A DNA stretch of 64,000 bases from Methylocystis rosea SV97 (GCF_000372845.1 NZ_KB889963.1:868001-932000), one strand, 5' to 3'. Positions 16,678 to 26,899 are shown, counted from the stretch's first letter. Translations and numbers: made by a program. The notes: a model not told the origin generated them from the sequence alone.

Positions 16678-17777
16678 TGCGAATATTGGTTGCGACGGAC
16701 GCCTGGCGTCCGCAGGTCAATGGCGTCGTCCGATCGCTCGAGACCATGGCGCAGTCGGCGCGCGCGCTGGGCGCCGAGATCGACTTTTTGACCCCGCGCG
16801 ACTTCAATTCGCTGCCCATGCCGACCTATCCAGAGATCGCGCTGGCGCTCGCTTCGCCGCGCGCCGTTCGCCGGCGGCTCGAAGATGGTTATGACCACGT
16901 CCATATCGCGACGGAAGGGCCCATCGGCCTTGTGACCCGCGCGGTCCTGCTGCGGGCGCGCCGCTCTTTCACCACGAGCTTCCACACGCGGTTCCCCGAA
17001 TATATCCAGGCGCGTTTTGGGCTTCCCGTCGGGGTCGCCTATGCGGCGTTGCGCCGCTTCCATAACGCCGGCGCCGGCGTGATGGTGTCGACGCCGAGTT
17101 TGTCGCGCGAATTGTCGGAGCGGGGATTTCGGCGGGTCCTGCGCTGGTCGCGCGGCGTGGACCACGCGTTGTTTACCCCCGATGCGGCGACGCCACTCCC
17201 CTATGAACGGCCGATTTTCCTTTACGCCGGGCGCCTCGCCGTAGAGAAAAACATCGAGGCGTTTTTGTCGCTCGATCTGCCGGGCACGAAGCTTGTCGCC
17301 GGCGACGGACCGGCGCGCGCGGGGCTTGAAGCCAAATTTCCGCAGGCGAAATTCCTCGGCGTCAAAACGAGCGCCGAACTTGCGGCGCTCTACGCCGCAT
17401 CTGACGTCTTCGTTTTTCCGAGCCGCACCGACACGTTCGGCATCGTGCTTCTCGAAGCCATGGCCTGCGGCCTGCCGGTCGCAGCCTATCCGGTCACGGG
17501 ACCGCTCGACGTCATCGGGTCGAGCGGCGCGGGCGCGCTGAACGAAGATCTCCAGACCGCCGCGCTGGCGGCGCTCGACATCAGCAGGGAGGCGGCGCGC
17601 GCGCATGCGCTGACCTTTACCTGGGAGAATTGCGCGCGACAGTTCCTCGACAATATCGCTTATGCGCGCGGCGCGGCCGCGCTCGGCGGCGTCGGCCTCG
17701 AGGCGTTGCGCGAAACGAGCCAGGCGTCCGCCGAGGACCGTCGATCGGTGAAAAAGCGGCAGCCTGTCCAACCCTGA
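16677..17777 (+). CDS. GT4-type glycosyltransferase
   Basis: The 366-residue GT-B enzyme starts MRILVATDAWRPQVNGVVRSL, the classic N-terminus of the mannosyl/glucosyl transferase group that includes MgtA and DgdA-like enzymes. It has the family EX7E-region signature RTDTFGIVLLEAMACGLP near residue 250. It is translationally coupled to the LpxH-like gene upstream. A membrane-lipid or polysaccharide glycosylation role is likely; donor and acceptor cannot be read from the sequence. Confidence 0.85.
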   Translation: MRILVATDAWRPQVNGVVRSLETMAQSARALGAEIDFLTPRDFNSLPMPTYPEIALALASPRAVRRRLEDGYDHVHIATEGPIGLVTRAVLLRARRSFTTSFHTRFPEYIQARFGLPVGVAYAALRRFHNAGAGVMVSTPSLSRELSERGFRRVLRWSRGVDHALFTPDAATPLPYERPIFLYAGRLAVEKNIEAFLSLDLPGTKLVAGDGPARAGLEAKFPQAKFLGVKTSAELAALYAASDVFVFPSRTDTFGIVLLEAMACGLPVAAYPVTGPLDVIGSSGAGALNEDLQTAALAALDISREAARAHALTFTWENCARQFLDNIAYARGAAALGGVGLEALRETSQASAEDRRSVKKRQPVQP

Positions 17778-17878
17778 CCCTCGTCATTTCAGCGTTTGCA
17801 GTTGTCATCGCTGGAGACAAGAGAGCGAAGCCGCTATGGTCGCGCCGCCGCAATCCCGCACGGCGCCGGAGCGTCTTC

Positions 17879-18658
17879 TTGAGCCTTTCGCCTGAAGAAA
17901 TCGAACGCTACGCGAGGCATCTCGTGCTGCGCGACATCGGCGGGCCGGGCCAGGGCAAGCTCAAGGATGCGCGGGTTCTCGTCGTCGGCGCTGGCGGCCT
18001 CGGCGCGCCGCTGCTGCAATATCTCGCCGCGGCCGGCGTCGGCGCGCTCGGCGTCGTCGACGACGACGCGGTTTCACTGTCCAACTTACAACGCCAGGTG
18101 ATCCATGCGACGCAAGACGTCGGCCGCGCCAAGGTCGAAAGCGCGCGGGACGCTATCGCACGCCTCAATCCGCATGTCGTCGTCGAGCCGCATGCGCTGC
18201 GACTCGATGAGACGAACGCCCGGGCGCTGATCGGGCGCTACGATGTCGTGGCCGACGGTTCGGACAATTTCGCGACGCGCTATCTCGTATCGGACGCCTG
18301 CTATTACGAAAGAAAGCCGCTCGTGACGGCCGCGCTCGGCGGTTTCGACGCGTCGCTGACGACGCTGCGGCCCTTCGAGCGCGGCCCCGACGGGCCTAAT
18401 CCAACCTATCGCTGTCTGTTTCCGACGCCGCCGCAGCCGGGCGAAATCCCGACCTGCGAAGAGGCGGGCGTTCTCGGCGCGCTTGCCGGCGTCGTCGGCG
18501 CGATGATGGCGCTCGAAGTGGTGCGCGAGATCGTCGGCTTCGGCGAGGGGCTAGTCGGCCGGCTGCTGCTCATCGACGCCCGCGACATGCGCTTCGAAAC
18601 CTTGCGCTACGCCTTCGATCCGCAAAACCCGCTGAGCGGCGCCGGTGCGCATCAATAA
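17879..18658 (+). CDS. moeB: MoeB/ThiF-type adenylyltransferase
   Basis: The start is placed at a TTG codon at 17879, with GGAG 7 bp before it, because the conserved N-terminus LSPEEIERYARHLVLRDIGG begins here and no ATG or GTG lies in frame nearby. The 259-residue E1-like protein has the nucleotide loop VVGAGGLGAPLLQYL, an R-finger region (SNLQRQVIHATQDVG), the DGSDNF motif and the PTCEEAGVLGAL segment with the probable active Cys. Of the MoeB zinc cysteines only one (TYRCLF) is visible. It adenylates MoaD or ThiS for sulfur transfer; the neighbours do not tell which. Confidence 0.85.
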   Translation: MSLSPEEIERYARHLVLRDIGGPGQGKLKDARVLVVGAGGLGAPLLQYLAAAGVGALGVVDDDAVSLSNLQRQVIHATQDVGRAKVESARDAIARLNPHVVVEPHALRLDETNARALIGRYDVVADGSDNFATRYLVSDACYYERKPLVTAALGGFDASLTTLRPFERGPDGPNPTYRCLFPTPPQPGEIPTCEEAGVLGALAGVVGAMMALEVVREIVGFGEGLVGRLLLIDARDMRFETLRYAFDPQNPLSGAGAHQ

Positions 18659-18692
18659 ATGCGCGCCTTTTTTGGTGGCGCATTTTCAGCGC
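18659..18692. terminator. probable bidirectional terminator
   Basis: An imperfect hairpin, AATGCGCGCC, a TTTTTT loop and GGTGGCGCATTTT, lies right after the moeB stop and before the convergent ridA stop. It has one bulge and may serve both genes. Confidence 0.5.
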
Positions 18693-18723
18693 CGTACCGA
18701 CGTCCCCTTCGAAGGAAAATGCG

Positions 18724-19077
18724 CTAAAGCGCCGCGATGACGGCGATCTCGACCTTGTAGGCCGGCGCCACGAGTTTCGCTTCGACGGTGGCGCGCGCGG
18801 GCGGATTGGCCTTGTCGACCCATTCGTCCCAAACGCCGTTCATCTCGGCGAATGTCGCGATGTCGGCAAGGTAAATCGTCGCCGACAGGATATTGGCCTT
18901 GGCGCTGCCGGCTTCCGCGAGAAGCGCGTCGATCTGCGCGAGGATTTCGCGAGTCTGATCGGCGACTGATCCGCCCTTGGTCTTGTCGGCCACCTGGCCG
19001 GCCGTGTAAACGGCGTTGCCGCGAACGACGGCTTGGCTCATACGCGGCCCCGCGCCGATCCTTCTAATGTTGCTCAT
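18724..19077 (-). CDS. RidA-family enamine/imine deaminase
   Basis: The 117-residue protein has the YjgF/RidA fold elements: IGAGPRMSQAVVRGNAVYTAGQVAD, QTREILAQIDALLAEAG and the C-terminal PPARATVEAKLVAPAYKVEI with the arginine that binds the substrate carboxylate. It belongs to a Rid subgroup rather than necessarily archetypal RidA. Expected to hydrolyse reactive enamine intermediates from PLP enzymes. Monocistronic as far as can be seen. Confidence 0.88.
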   Translation of the reverse strand: MSNIRRIGAGPRMSQAVVRGNAVYTAGQVADKTKGGSVADQTREILAQIDALLAEAGSAKANILSATIYLADIATFAEMNGVWDEWVDKANPPARATVEAKLVAPAYKVEIAVIAAL

Positions 19078-19495
19078 CTCGCCTCCATGCGTGCCGCGCC
19101 GGTCTAGGCGAAGCGCGTGTCGCGGGCAAGCGGGTTAGATAATGCCGAGCGCGGCGAACCTACCGCTCCGCGCCGCTGGACGCGCCGCACCCGGCCCGGG
19201 CAGACTTGCAGGATCGCGAACCGCCTCCGCCACGTCAGTGAACGAGTGGCGGGACAATCGATGTAACCTAGGAGGCAACGTTGCGAAGCGAGCCTGCGTG
19301 ATTGTCGCAGTTACGTTTCCGTTTGCCGAACAGACTGACGAAATTTTTCGCGGTCAAAGCAAAACCCGCCTCCTCGCCGTTAGAAAACGCTCCCCGCCTT
19401 CAGCTTGGTTCGTCGGTCATTTCACTCGTTGCATGTCCGCGCAGAGATCGCTCTGCAATCCTATCATTGCGGAGAAAAGCGCGTCGAAGCGCGAG
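19078..19495. other. gene-free gap
   Basis: No protein, RNA or repeat is recognised in these 418 bp. They should contain the ridA promoter on the left; the right side lies downstream of the ABC permease. A long plus-strand frame here runs into the antisense of the permease and is not believed. Confidence 0.5.
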
Positions 19496-20317
19496 TTAGG
19501 AGAAGAATTTGCCGCGCAAGAACCGCTCGCCGATGAGACCGAGCGTGAGGCTGATCCCGCCGACCCACAGAATCAGGGACTTGTTGATGAGCTCGGAATC
19601 GTAGCTCGTATAATAAGCGGAGCGCAGCCATTCAACGAGCTGCAGCAGAGGGTTATAGGCCATGTATTCCCGAAGATTTTCGGGCATCGCGGCTGGTGGC
19701 AAATAGACGCCCGCAAAAATATAAAGCGCAACCATGACAAGAATAAAAAATATTAAGAAGAACTGTCCCACGAGCGCGCACATAACCACGTTGAAAACAC
19801 CGAGTCCGATGCCGAGAAATACTGCGGCGCCGATCGCTTTGGAAGCTTCAGTAGTGTCGGCGGGCCAGATGTCAACATCGAACAAGCTGACGACTGACAT
19901 GAAGAGTGCAAGCACAATCACGGCGTTCAAGGTTTCAAGGATGCAACGGCCAAAAATGAGATGGAATGGTTGGATGAGGGGAATATTCAATAACTGGCGA
20001 TTCTGCGGAATCACCGTTGCTAACACGCGGCCGGGATAAAGGCATAGGATGTAGGGCACAACGCCCGTTCCCACAAACATGGTTGGGCTGTCGCCGACAG
20101 GTGCGACTGCGACCTTTAACAGATACGCTAGCGTAATCACTCCGATGTGCGACAGGGGCCAAGCGATTGCGATCAAATAGCCGAGATGGCTATGCCCGAA
20201 GCGGGAGCGCATGTCCTGGATCAGAACCGCGCCAAGGATGCGGCGAAACTCCGCGAGCTGGCCGCCGAGCCTCGTATAGTAACCCCGTCCGAGCGATTCA
20301 AGGGCTAGACTCAACAT
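19496..20317 (-). CDS. ABC-2 polysaccharide export permease
   Basis: The 273-residue protein, started at MLSLALESLGRGYYTRLGG with GGAG before it, has six predicted membrane segments and the Wzm/KpsM-type ABC-2 plan (RRILGAVLIQDMRSRFGHSHLGYLIAIAWPL near the N-terminus, NPLLQLVEWLRSAYY near the end). It should export capsule or O-antigen-like glycan, but the partner ATPase (KpsT/Wzt type) is not in the window. It stands 84 bp downstream of cysNC on the same strand, which suggests that the exported glycan is sulfated. Confidence 0.85.
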   Translation of the reverse strand: MLSLALESLGRGYYTRLGGQLAEFRRILGAVLIQDMRSRFGHSHLGYLIAIAWPLSHIGVITLAYLLKVAVAPVGDSPTMFVGTGVVPYILCLYPGRVLATVIPQNRQLLNIPLIQPFHLIFGRCILETLNAVIVLALFMSVVSLFDVDIWPADTTEASKAIGAAVFLGIGLGVFNVVMCALVGQFFLIFFILVMVALYIFAGVYLPPAAMPENLREYMAYNPLLQLVEWLRSAYYTSYDSELINKSLILWVGGISLTLGLIGERFLRGKFFS

Positions 20318-20401
20318 TTTACTCCAACGTGCGCACGAAGTACGAAATCTCATAAGAGCCAGGCGGAATGATGAAGCCGATGCTGCGCTGCGCCGCATTG
20401 G

Positions 20402-22303
20402 CTAGACCCCCAGCATCCCGTTCGCCTCAAGATAGGCGATGATCTGATCGGCGATGGCTTCGGCGGAGCGTTCGGCTGAACTCACCTTCAATTCGGGAAA
20501 CTCCGGCGCTTCATAGGGCTGATCGACGCCGGTAAAATTCTTGATCTCGCCCGCGAGCGCGCGCTTATACAATCCCTTGGGATCGCGCTCCTTGCACACA
20601 TCGAGCGGCGCGTCGATGAAGATCTCGATGAATTCCTGTTCGCCGACCAGCGTTCGCACCATCCGCCGCTCGGCGCGGAAGGGGGAAATGAAGGCGCAAA
20701 GCACGATCAAGCCCGCGTCGACCATCAGTTTCGCGACTTCTCCCACACGACGGATGTTTTCGACGCGGTCGGCTTCGGTAAAGCCGAGGTCCTTGTTGAG
20801 GCCGTGCCGCACATTGTCGCCGTCGAGCATCAGCGTATGGGCGTGACGTTCGACAAGCTTGGATTCGACGAGATTGGCGATCGTTGATTTTCCCGCGCCG
20901 GAAAGCCCGGTAAACCATAGGACCGCGGGCGTCTGATGTTTGAGACGCGCGCGCGTCGCCTTGGAGACGGATTGCTCCTGAAGATGGATATTCGTGGCGC
21001 GTCGCAGCGGAAAGGCGATGATCCCTGCGGCGGCGGTCGCATTGCTGAAGCGATCGATCAGGATAAAGGCGCCCGTCGTGCGGTTTTCATCGTAAGAATC
21101 AAAAGCGACGGGCGCGGCGGTCGCGACGTTGCAAAAGCCGATCTCATTGAGGCTCAGCGTCTTGGCGGCGCTCTTTGCGCCAGTATCGACGTCGAGCTTG
21201 TGTTTGATGTCTGTCACGCTCGCGGCAAGAGACCGGCCGTTGATCTTCATCAAATATGAACGGCCAGGCAGAAGGCTCTCGTCGCTCATCCAAATGAGAT
21301 GCGCGGCGAATTGGTCGGCGACGTTCGGGCGGTTCGTCGGATGGCAGAGAACGTCGCCGCGAGACGCGTCGATTTCGTCGGCGAAGGTCACCATGACCGA
21401 GTCCGGCGCGGCGGCGCTGAACAGGTCCCCGCCCATGGCGACGATACGCGCGATTGTGGTTTTCCGTCCGGAGGCGGCCGCCACGATTTCATCGCCGACC
21501 TGAAGGCGGCCGGAAGCGATGGCGCCGGCGAAGCCGCGGAAGGCGTCGCTTCGACGATTCACCCATTGCACCGGCAGCCGCAGCGGCGCATCGCCGCCAT
21601 CAGTCTCGACGTCGGCGTTTTCGAGATAGGTCAAGAGACTGGGTCCGTCACGCCAGGGCATATTCGCCGAGTCGGCGACGACATTGTCCCCATCGCGGGC
21701 GGAGATGGGGATTGCTTCGACGGAGCGAAAGGCGAGCGATGCGGCGACGCTTTCAAATTCGCCGACAATTCTTTCAAACACGGCTTCGTCGTAATCGACA
21801 AGATCCATTTTGTTGACGGCCAGCACGATGTGCCGGACGCCAAGGAGAGAGGCGATCGTCGCATGTCGCCGCGTCTGAGTCAGCAGACCCTTGCGCGCGT
21901 CGACGAGCAGTATGGCCAACTCGGCGTTCGACGCTCCCGTCGCCATGTTGCGCGTATATTGCTCATGACCGGGCGCGTCGGCCAAGATGAACGAACGCGC
22001 CGGGGTGGAGAAATAGCGGTAAGCGACATCGATCGTGATGCCTTGCTCGCGTTCGGCCTCAAGTCCGTCGACAAGCAAAGCGAAATCGATCTCCTCGCCT
22101 AAAGTGCCGTGCCGCAGCGAGTCGCTGCGCAGAGCGGCAAGTTGATCGTCGAAGATCAGCTGACGTTCATAGAGCAGACGCCCGACGAGCGTCGACTTGC
22201 CGTCATCGACCGATCCGCAGGTCAAGACCCGCAAAGTGGGCCGCGGCCGGCTTGGCTGGGCTTTTGCGAGGGTTTCCGCATCTGCGATAAAGGGAGCGGT
22301 CAT
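20402..22303 (-). CDS. cysNC: bifunctional sulfate adenylyltransferase subunit 1/APS kinase
   Basis: The 633-residue fusion has an EF-Tu-like GTPase half ([33 protein letters not shown]; about residues 28-240, with beta domains to 440) and a C-terminal APS kinase (about 455-630: [39 protein letters not shown]). With CysD it converts sulfate to APS, then to PAPS. It overlaps the cysD stop. The same fusion is found as NodQ in rhizobia, where PAPS serves sulfation of surface or signal molecules. Confidence 0.96.
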   Translation of the reverse strand: MTAPFIADAETLAKAQPSRPRPTLRVLTCGSVDDGKSTLVGRLLYERQLIFDDQLAALRSDSLRHGTLGEEIDFALLVDGLEAEREQGITIDVAYRYFSTPARSFILADAPGHEQYTRNMATGASNAELAILLVDARKGLLTQTRRHATIASLLGVRHIVLAVNKMDLVDYDEAVFERIVGEFESVAASLAFRSVEAIPISARDGDNVVADSANMPWRDGPSLLTYLENADVETDGGDAPLRLPVQWVNRRSDAFRGFAGAIASGRLQVGDEIVAAASGRKTTIARIVAMGGDLFSAAAPDSVMVTFADEIDASRGDVLCHPTNRPNVADQFAAHLIWMSDESLLPGRSYLMKINGRSLAASVTDIKHKLDVDTGAKSAAKTLSLNEIGFCNVATAAPVAFDSYDENRTTGAFILIDRFSNATAAAGIIAFPLRRATNIHLQEQSVSKATRARLKHQTPAVLWFTGLSGAGKSTIANLVESKLVERHAHTLMLDGDNVRHGLNKDLGFTEADRVENIRRVGEVAKLMVDAGLIVLCAFISPFRAERRMVRTLVGEQEFIEIFIDAPLDVCKERDPKGLYKRALAGEIKNFTGVDQPYEAPEFPELKVSSAERSAEAIADQIIAYLEANGMLGV

Positions 22304-23205
22304 CAGAAATAGCCCTCGCGCTTCTTTCGCTCCATCGACGCAGACTCATCGAAATCGATCAGCCTGCCTTGACGTTCAGAGGTCGAGGCCTGTCGCATTT
22401 CCGCGATGATCGCCTCCAGCGTATCCGCCTCGGATTCGATCGCTCCCGTCAGCGGGTAGCAACCAAGCGTTCGAAAGCGCACTCGCCGCGATTCGACCAC
22501 TTCATCTGGCGCCAGTGGAAACCTTTCATCGTCGACCATGATGTAAGCGCCGTTGCGTCGAACGACGGGCCGTTCCTTTGCGAGATAAAGAGGCACGACC
22601 GGGATGTTTTCCGCGGCGATGTAGTCCCAGACGTCGGTCTCGGTCCAATTCGACAGCGGAAAGATCCGCATGGTCTCGCCGGCTCCCAAACGAGTGTTGA
22701 AAATCCGCCAAAGTTCGGGGCGCTGAGTCTTGGGATCCCATCCGTGCGAAGCGGTTCGATGCGAGAAGATGCGCTCCTTCGCCCGACTTTTCTCCTCGTC
22801 GCGTCGCGCGCCGCCGAAGGCCGCGTCGAATCCGCCTTCGTTCAGCGCCTGTCTGAGCGCCTCGGTTTTCATTGCTTGCGTGTATGCGGATGAGGAGCAT
22901 GTGAAAGGCGAGACGCCGCGCTTTCGCCCGTCTTCATTCGTATGAACGATTAATTCCATTTCGACGCGCGCCGCGGTTTGGTCGCGGAACGCAATCATTT
23001 CGCGAAACTTCCACGTGGTGTCGACATGCAACAGCGGGAAGGGCGGCTTGGCTGGGTAGAAGGCCTTGAGCGCGAGATGCAACATCACGCTCGAATCCTT
23101 GCCGATGGAATAGAGCATCACCGGACGCCGGAACTCGGCCACCGCTTCGCGCAAAATGAAAACCGCTTCGGCTTCGAGCCGGCGTAGATGGGGCGTGAGG
23201 GGCAT
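22303..23205 (-). CDS. cysD: sulfate adenylyltransferase subunit 2
   Basis: The 300-residue PP-loop ATP pyrophosphatase has the [13 protein letters not shown] motif, [27 protein letters not shown] and the C-terminal [11 protein letters not shown]...[10 protein letters not shown] ending typical of CysD/NodP. It pairs with CysNC (overlap of the genes) to activate sulfate. No cysH, cysI or cysJ reduction genes are near, so assimilation is not the evident purpose here. Confidence 0.96.
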   Translation of the reverse strand: MPLTPHLRRLEAEAVFILREAVAEFRRPVMLYSIGKDSSVMLHLALKAFYPAKPPFPLLHVDTTWKFREMIAFRDQTAARVEMELIVHTNEDGRKRGVSPFTCSSSAYTQAMKTEALRQALNEGGFDAAFGGARRDEEKSRAKERIFSHRTASHGWDPKTQRPELWRIFNTRLGAGETMRIFPLSNWTETDVWDYIAAENIPVVPLYLAKERPVVRRNGAYIMVDDERFPLAPDEVVESRRVRFRTLGCYPLTGAIESEADTLEAIIAEMRQASTSERQGRLIDFDESASMERKKREGYF

Positions 23206-23684
23206 TCTTCCTCAAAATTAGCAATGATCTCATCATGTTGGTCGTCAAAGGAGTCGAAAATATGATTAGATTGGCTTGGCAAAAGGCTTGCCTGATCGGC
23301 CTCAACGCGTTCCCGAGACGCGCCAGCTCTGCGCTCGTCAGCGAACAGTTCGCGCCATTCTCAGCATAGCGCTCTAATCCTCAAAGGGTTGAGCGACCGG
23401 GGGGAGGACCGGGGGGAGGACCGGGGGGCGCCGTTCGAGCCGGGGTGGCGGGGTACCATGTCCTCAGCCCAGCAATGTGGCGGGCCGCTTCCGGCATGAT
23501 CCGGTCGCCGCGGATTTTTCAAGTCAGCCGGCGCCGCCGATCTATGTCGTGCGCTTCAGCCTACTGATTGGCGAGCACGCCCTTCCCCAAAAGGGGTGGC
23601 GGGAGCCGTGTTCGGCTCCGGCCGGATTACGGCGACCAACCCGCCGATTGAGGCTGACGGGCGCTCACGCGCCCGTCCAGACGC
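23206..23684. other. gene-free gap with a G-rich tandem repeat
   Basis: The 479 bp upstream of cysD hold no convincing gene. They contain a 12-bp tandem repeat (listed separately), further G-rich DNA, and a small hairpin GGAGCCG/CGGCTCC at 23602-23619 without a T tract. The cysD promoter should lie at the left end. Confidence 0.6.
23395..23430 (+). repeat. 12-bp G-rich tandem repeat, three copies
   Basis: The unit GACCGGGGGGAG occurs at 23395-23406 and 23407-23418, then once more with one change (GACCGGGGGGCG) at 23419-23430. Runs of six G in each unit could form a G-quadruplex if combined with the nearby GGGG tracts. Confidence 0.9.
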
Positions 23685-24263
23685 TTAAAGCAGAGCGCCT
23701 TCCGAGATCGCCCGAAGGCCAAAGCCGAGAGCGATGATTCCCCATCCTTTGAACAGCAAATCGATGCCCAGGAAGGTGCCGATCGCCCACAGCCCGGTGA
23801 ACGGCCAGCCGGTCACCAACAGCGCGCCCAGCAGCAGCGCGACGCCGCCCTGCAGGAGATACATCCACAGACCGTCGATCTGGGAGGTCAGCGCAAAACC
23901 GATGACGAGTATGCCTTCGGCGATGAAATAGAAGGCGATGAGAAGCGTGATCGCCTCGGCGCTGATCGCCGGGCGCGTCAGCAGCATGATTCCGACGATC
24001 GCCAGAAGAACCGCCCAGATGACGTGGACGAAGAAGTCTGTCCACAGGCCCGCGGCCGAAAAGGCGAAGATGAGAACCGACACCGCGCTGACGATGAGCA
24101 GCGCGCCAAGAAAGCCGACCGCGATGAACGTCGCCATTCTGGCTCGGATGATTGCGAGGATTCCAAGCGCCCCGACCAATATTCCAAGGGCTATGACCCA
24201 GCCCCAGTGAACGGCGAGAACATCGGGGGCGCCTGAAACGAAAGAGTCAAACTGTCGCTGCAT
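23685..24263 (-). CDS. HdeD-family membrane protein
   Basis: The 192-residue protein has six hydrophobic segments arranged as in HdeD (DUF308): WGWVIALGILVGALGILAII at the start, then LTRPAISAEAITLLIAFYFI and FKGWGIIALGFGLRA near the end. HdeD proteins are inner-membrane proteins linked to acid resistance in enterobacteria. The gene stands alone; the HdeA-like gene at the left of the window is 23 kb away. Confidence 0.88.
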   Translation of the reverse strand: MQRQFDSFVSGAPDVLAVHWGWVIALGILVGALGILAIIRARMATFIAVGFLGALLIVSAVSVLIFAFSAAGLWTDFFVHVIWAVLLAIVGIMLLTRPAISAEAITLLIAFYFIAEGILVIGFALTSQIDGLWMYLLQGGVALLLGALLVTGWPFTGLWAIGTFLGIDLLFKGWGIIALGFGLRAISEGALL

Positions 24264-24450
24264 CTAAGGCTTCCATGGTGAGATGAGGAAAGCGGGATCT
24301 TTGCCGATTAGGCGCAAATAGCAAGCCGATAATTGTGACCAAACGATTTGACCGACAGCGGCGTTCGGGTCCGCGCCGAAATCTCGATTAGCGGGACTTG
24401 GCTCTCGTCTCAGCCGGCATCCGCGCGCTGCCCCGTCCTGAGCGGCCCTT

Positions 24451-25442
24451 TCAACGCCGTTCGCTGTCGAGATGCGCCATCTGCGCCAGCGCGTAGCGCG
24501 CTCCGGAGACGGAAGACGCGAGATTCTCCAAAGCGGCCAGGTCCTCGCGATCGAGCGTCAACGCGAGCGCCCCGATCGATTCGGCGAGCCTGTCGCGCCG
24601 CCGCGCGCCGATGAGCGGCACGATGTCGTCGCCGCGCGAGAAAACCCAGGCGATGGCGACCTGCGCGACGGTCGCGCCTCTGGCGTGGGCGATGCGCTTG
24701 ATTTCCTCGACGAGCGCCAGATTCTTTTCAAGGTTTTCGCCCTGAAAGCGCGGAATGCTCGCGCGAAAATCTCCTCTTCCTGTTTGCGCGCCGTCTTGCC
24801 AGTGGCCGCTGATCAGTCCGCGCGACAGGACGCCATAGGCGGTGAGGCCAATCCCGAGCGCGCGGCACGTCGGAAGGATCGAGCTTTCGATCCCCCGCGA
24901 AACCAGCGAATATTCAATCTGCAGATCGGCGATTGGATGTACGGCGGCCGCGCGACGGATCGTCTCCGGTCCGACTTCCGAGAGTCCGATAAACCGCACA
25001 TGGCCCGCCTTGACCATGTCGGCGATGGCGCCGACAGTCTCCTCGATCGGCACGTTCGATCGAGTCGCGCCGGGCGATAAATGTCGAGATAATTGACCCC
25101 AAGTCTCTTCAGACTGTAGGCGAGCGCCGTCTTCACGGCGGACGGCCGCCCATCAAAGCCGATCCAGTTCCCGTCCGGATCGCGCTGGGCGCCGAATTTG
25201 ACGCTGAGGATGACGCGGTCGCGCGGGCGGCCCCGCAGCGCCTCCGCGATCAGCATCTCATTGTCGCCCATGCCGTAGAAGTCGCCGGTGTCGAGCAAGG
25301 TGACGCCAGCGTCCAGAGCGGCGTGAATGGTGGCGACGCCTTCCGCGCGATCCGAAGCGCCGTAAAGGTCCGACATGCCCATGCAGCCAAGCCCGATGGC
25401 TGATGCAATGGGGCCGTTCGCGCCAAGCTGGCGAGTGATCAT
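24451..25442 (-). pseudogene. aldo/keto reductase broken by a frameshift
   Basis: The N-terminal half (from MITRQLGANGPIASAIGLG at 25442) contains the AKR signature GVTLLDTGDFYGMGDNEMLI and the Lys motif VILSVKFG, and runs to [12 protein letters not shown]. The frame then shifts by one base near 25050-25056. The continuation [27 protein letters not shown] is in another frame and runs to 24451. Together they would make one full AKR of about 330 residues. Catalytic Asp, Tyr and Lys are present in the first half. It is a pseudogene or a sequencing indel. Confidence 0.85.
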
Positions 25443-25685
25443 CGAAGACCTCTTAAGAATTCCATGTCGAGCGACTGCGGTTAGGCGCGCGCTGAACTGC
25501 GATCCGCCAATGCCGGACTTCACAGTAGAACGAATGAAACTCAACCCACGCCAAAAATTTTGGGACTAAACGGCTGGGCCGCCTGATCTGTCGCGTTACA
25601 GTTCGCGTAACGGTCTCGCCACCCTAGCGGGTCTGGACAAGTCGTTGCGCGCTTTCTATAAGCCCGACACATCGCGTCCGCGCGA

Positions 25686-25761
25686 GCCCAGGTAGCTCAG
25701 TTGGTAGAGCATGCGACTGAAAATCGCAGTGTCGGTGGTTCGATCCCGCCCCTGGGCACCA
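25686..25761 (+). tRNA. tRNA-Phe (GAA)
   Basis: The cloverleaf is complete: acceptor GCCCAGG/CCTGGGC, D arm GCTC/GAGC, anticodon stem TGCGA/TCGCA with loop CTGAAAA (anticodon GAA), T arm GGTGG/CCGCC with TTCGATC, discriminator A and encoded CCA. Confidence 0.97.
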
Positions 25762-26014
25762 GAATACTATGTTAAATCAACTATTTAAGGCAGATTGCGA
25801 ATTTCTCGCGGCTTAACCGCGTTGAGCTGCGCACTCTAAAGCGTTTCCTCGAGATCTAGGTTCGCGAGCGCGGCGGAAATATTCGTGTCGCAACTGAAGC
25901 AGTGTCAGCCAATTTCCGCGCATCCTCATCAATTTGCATGATCACAACCGCGCTGAGCGAACTATGATTTGTCAGTAGCTCACGAGCGGCGTGCAAATGA
26001 GAGGACGAGGGATC

Positions 26015-26299
26015 ATGACGCAGGTCGCAGTAAATTTGAAAACCATCGACCTCCGGAAGGCCGAACTGCATTCAATTGAAGGTGACGACATCAAGACGCT
26101 GCAGGCGCTGCTGAATGTCTTCCTCACCGCCGGCGATGTCGGCGAGGATGGCAGTCCGATTTCGCCCCTGATTCTGGACGGGACCGCCGGCGCGAATACC
26201 AAGCAGGCGCTGCTCGCCTTCCAAACGGCGGCCCATCTCGCCAAGGACGCCATCATCGGCCCGCTGACTTGGAGGAAGCTCATCGAGCAGGATTTCTAA
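26015..26299 (+). CDS. single peptidoglycan-binding-domain protein
   Basis: The 94-residue protein (start MTQVAVNLKTID with GAGGGA before it) consists of one PG_binding_1-like domain: DDIKTLQALLNVF, then LILDGTAGANTKQALLAFQ and IIGPLTWRKL. There is no signal peptide and no catalytic domain. It is the first of four such genes in a row. Confidence 0.8.
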   Translation: MTQVAVNLKTIDLRKAELHSIEGDDIKTLQALLNVFLTAGDVGEDGSPISPLILDGTAGANTKQALLAFQTAAHLAKDAIIGPLTWRKLIEQDF

Positions 26300-26333
26300 A
26301 CGTGAGGGGCCGATGAACGAAGGGAGACTCGAC

Positions 26334-26798
26334 ATGCCGGCGACGATCAAGCTAGGCGATACCGGAGATGACGTGAAGCGACTCCAACGAGTCTTCGCGC
26401 GCAACAAGGTCTTGGGACCAGACGAGGTCGACGGAGTCTTCGGACCGCGCACGGAACAGGCGGTGAAGGACTTCCAGCAATCGAACGGACTGGTCGCGGA
26501 CGGCGTCGTCGGGCCGATCACGTGGAGCCACGTGCACCCGTACCGCGAGGCGTCACCGACGCTTCAGGCCGGGTCCCTAGGGCCGGTGGTGGCCATGCTG
26601 CAAGGCGTGCTCAAGACGGGCTTTGGTTACACCGGCGCGATCGACGGCATTTTCGGCCCCACGACCGAGAACGTCGTCCGTAAATACCAGACTAACGCCG
26701 GTCTCTCAGGCACCGGCGTGATGGACGAACGGACATGGATGGCTCCCGCGGGCGCCGCCGGAGCAACGCTCGAGAGCCTCTCTGGTCTTATACTTTAA
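26334..26798 (+). CDS. two-domain peptidoglycan-binding protein
   Basis: The 154-residue protein (start MPATIKLGDTGDDVK; an ATG at 26313 is also possible) has two PG_binding_1 repeats, each with the VDGVFGPRTEQAVKDFQ / IDGIFGPTTENVVRKYQ signature and a closing GPITW or ERTW. No signal peptide or enzyme domain is seen. It is the second member of the tandem group and 34 bp after the first. Confidence 0.85.
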   Translation: MPATIKLGDTGDDVKRLQRVFARNKVLGPDEVDGVFGPRTEQAVKDFQQSNGLVADGVVGPITWSHVHPYREASPTLQAGSLGPVVAMLQGVLKTGFGYTGAIDGIFGPTTENVVRKYQTNAGLSGTGVMDERTWMAPAGAAGATLESLSGLIL

Positions 26799-26899
26799 AC
26801 GCCGCTCATGTCGCGTATTCGGAGCGCGGCTTCCGTCGATCGCGACCATCTTCAAGCTGGGCTCATAATTTTTATTCCATGAATTGCGGGGAGGCGTAA

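Noticed and set aside
19142-19756. A plus-strand frame of 204 codons overlapping the ABC permease
   Set aside because: Half of it is antisense to conserved permease sequence; the rest has no recognisable protein features.
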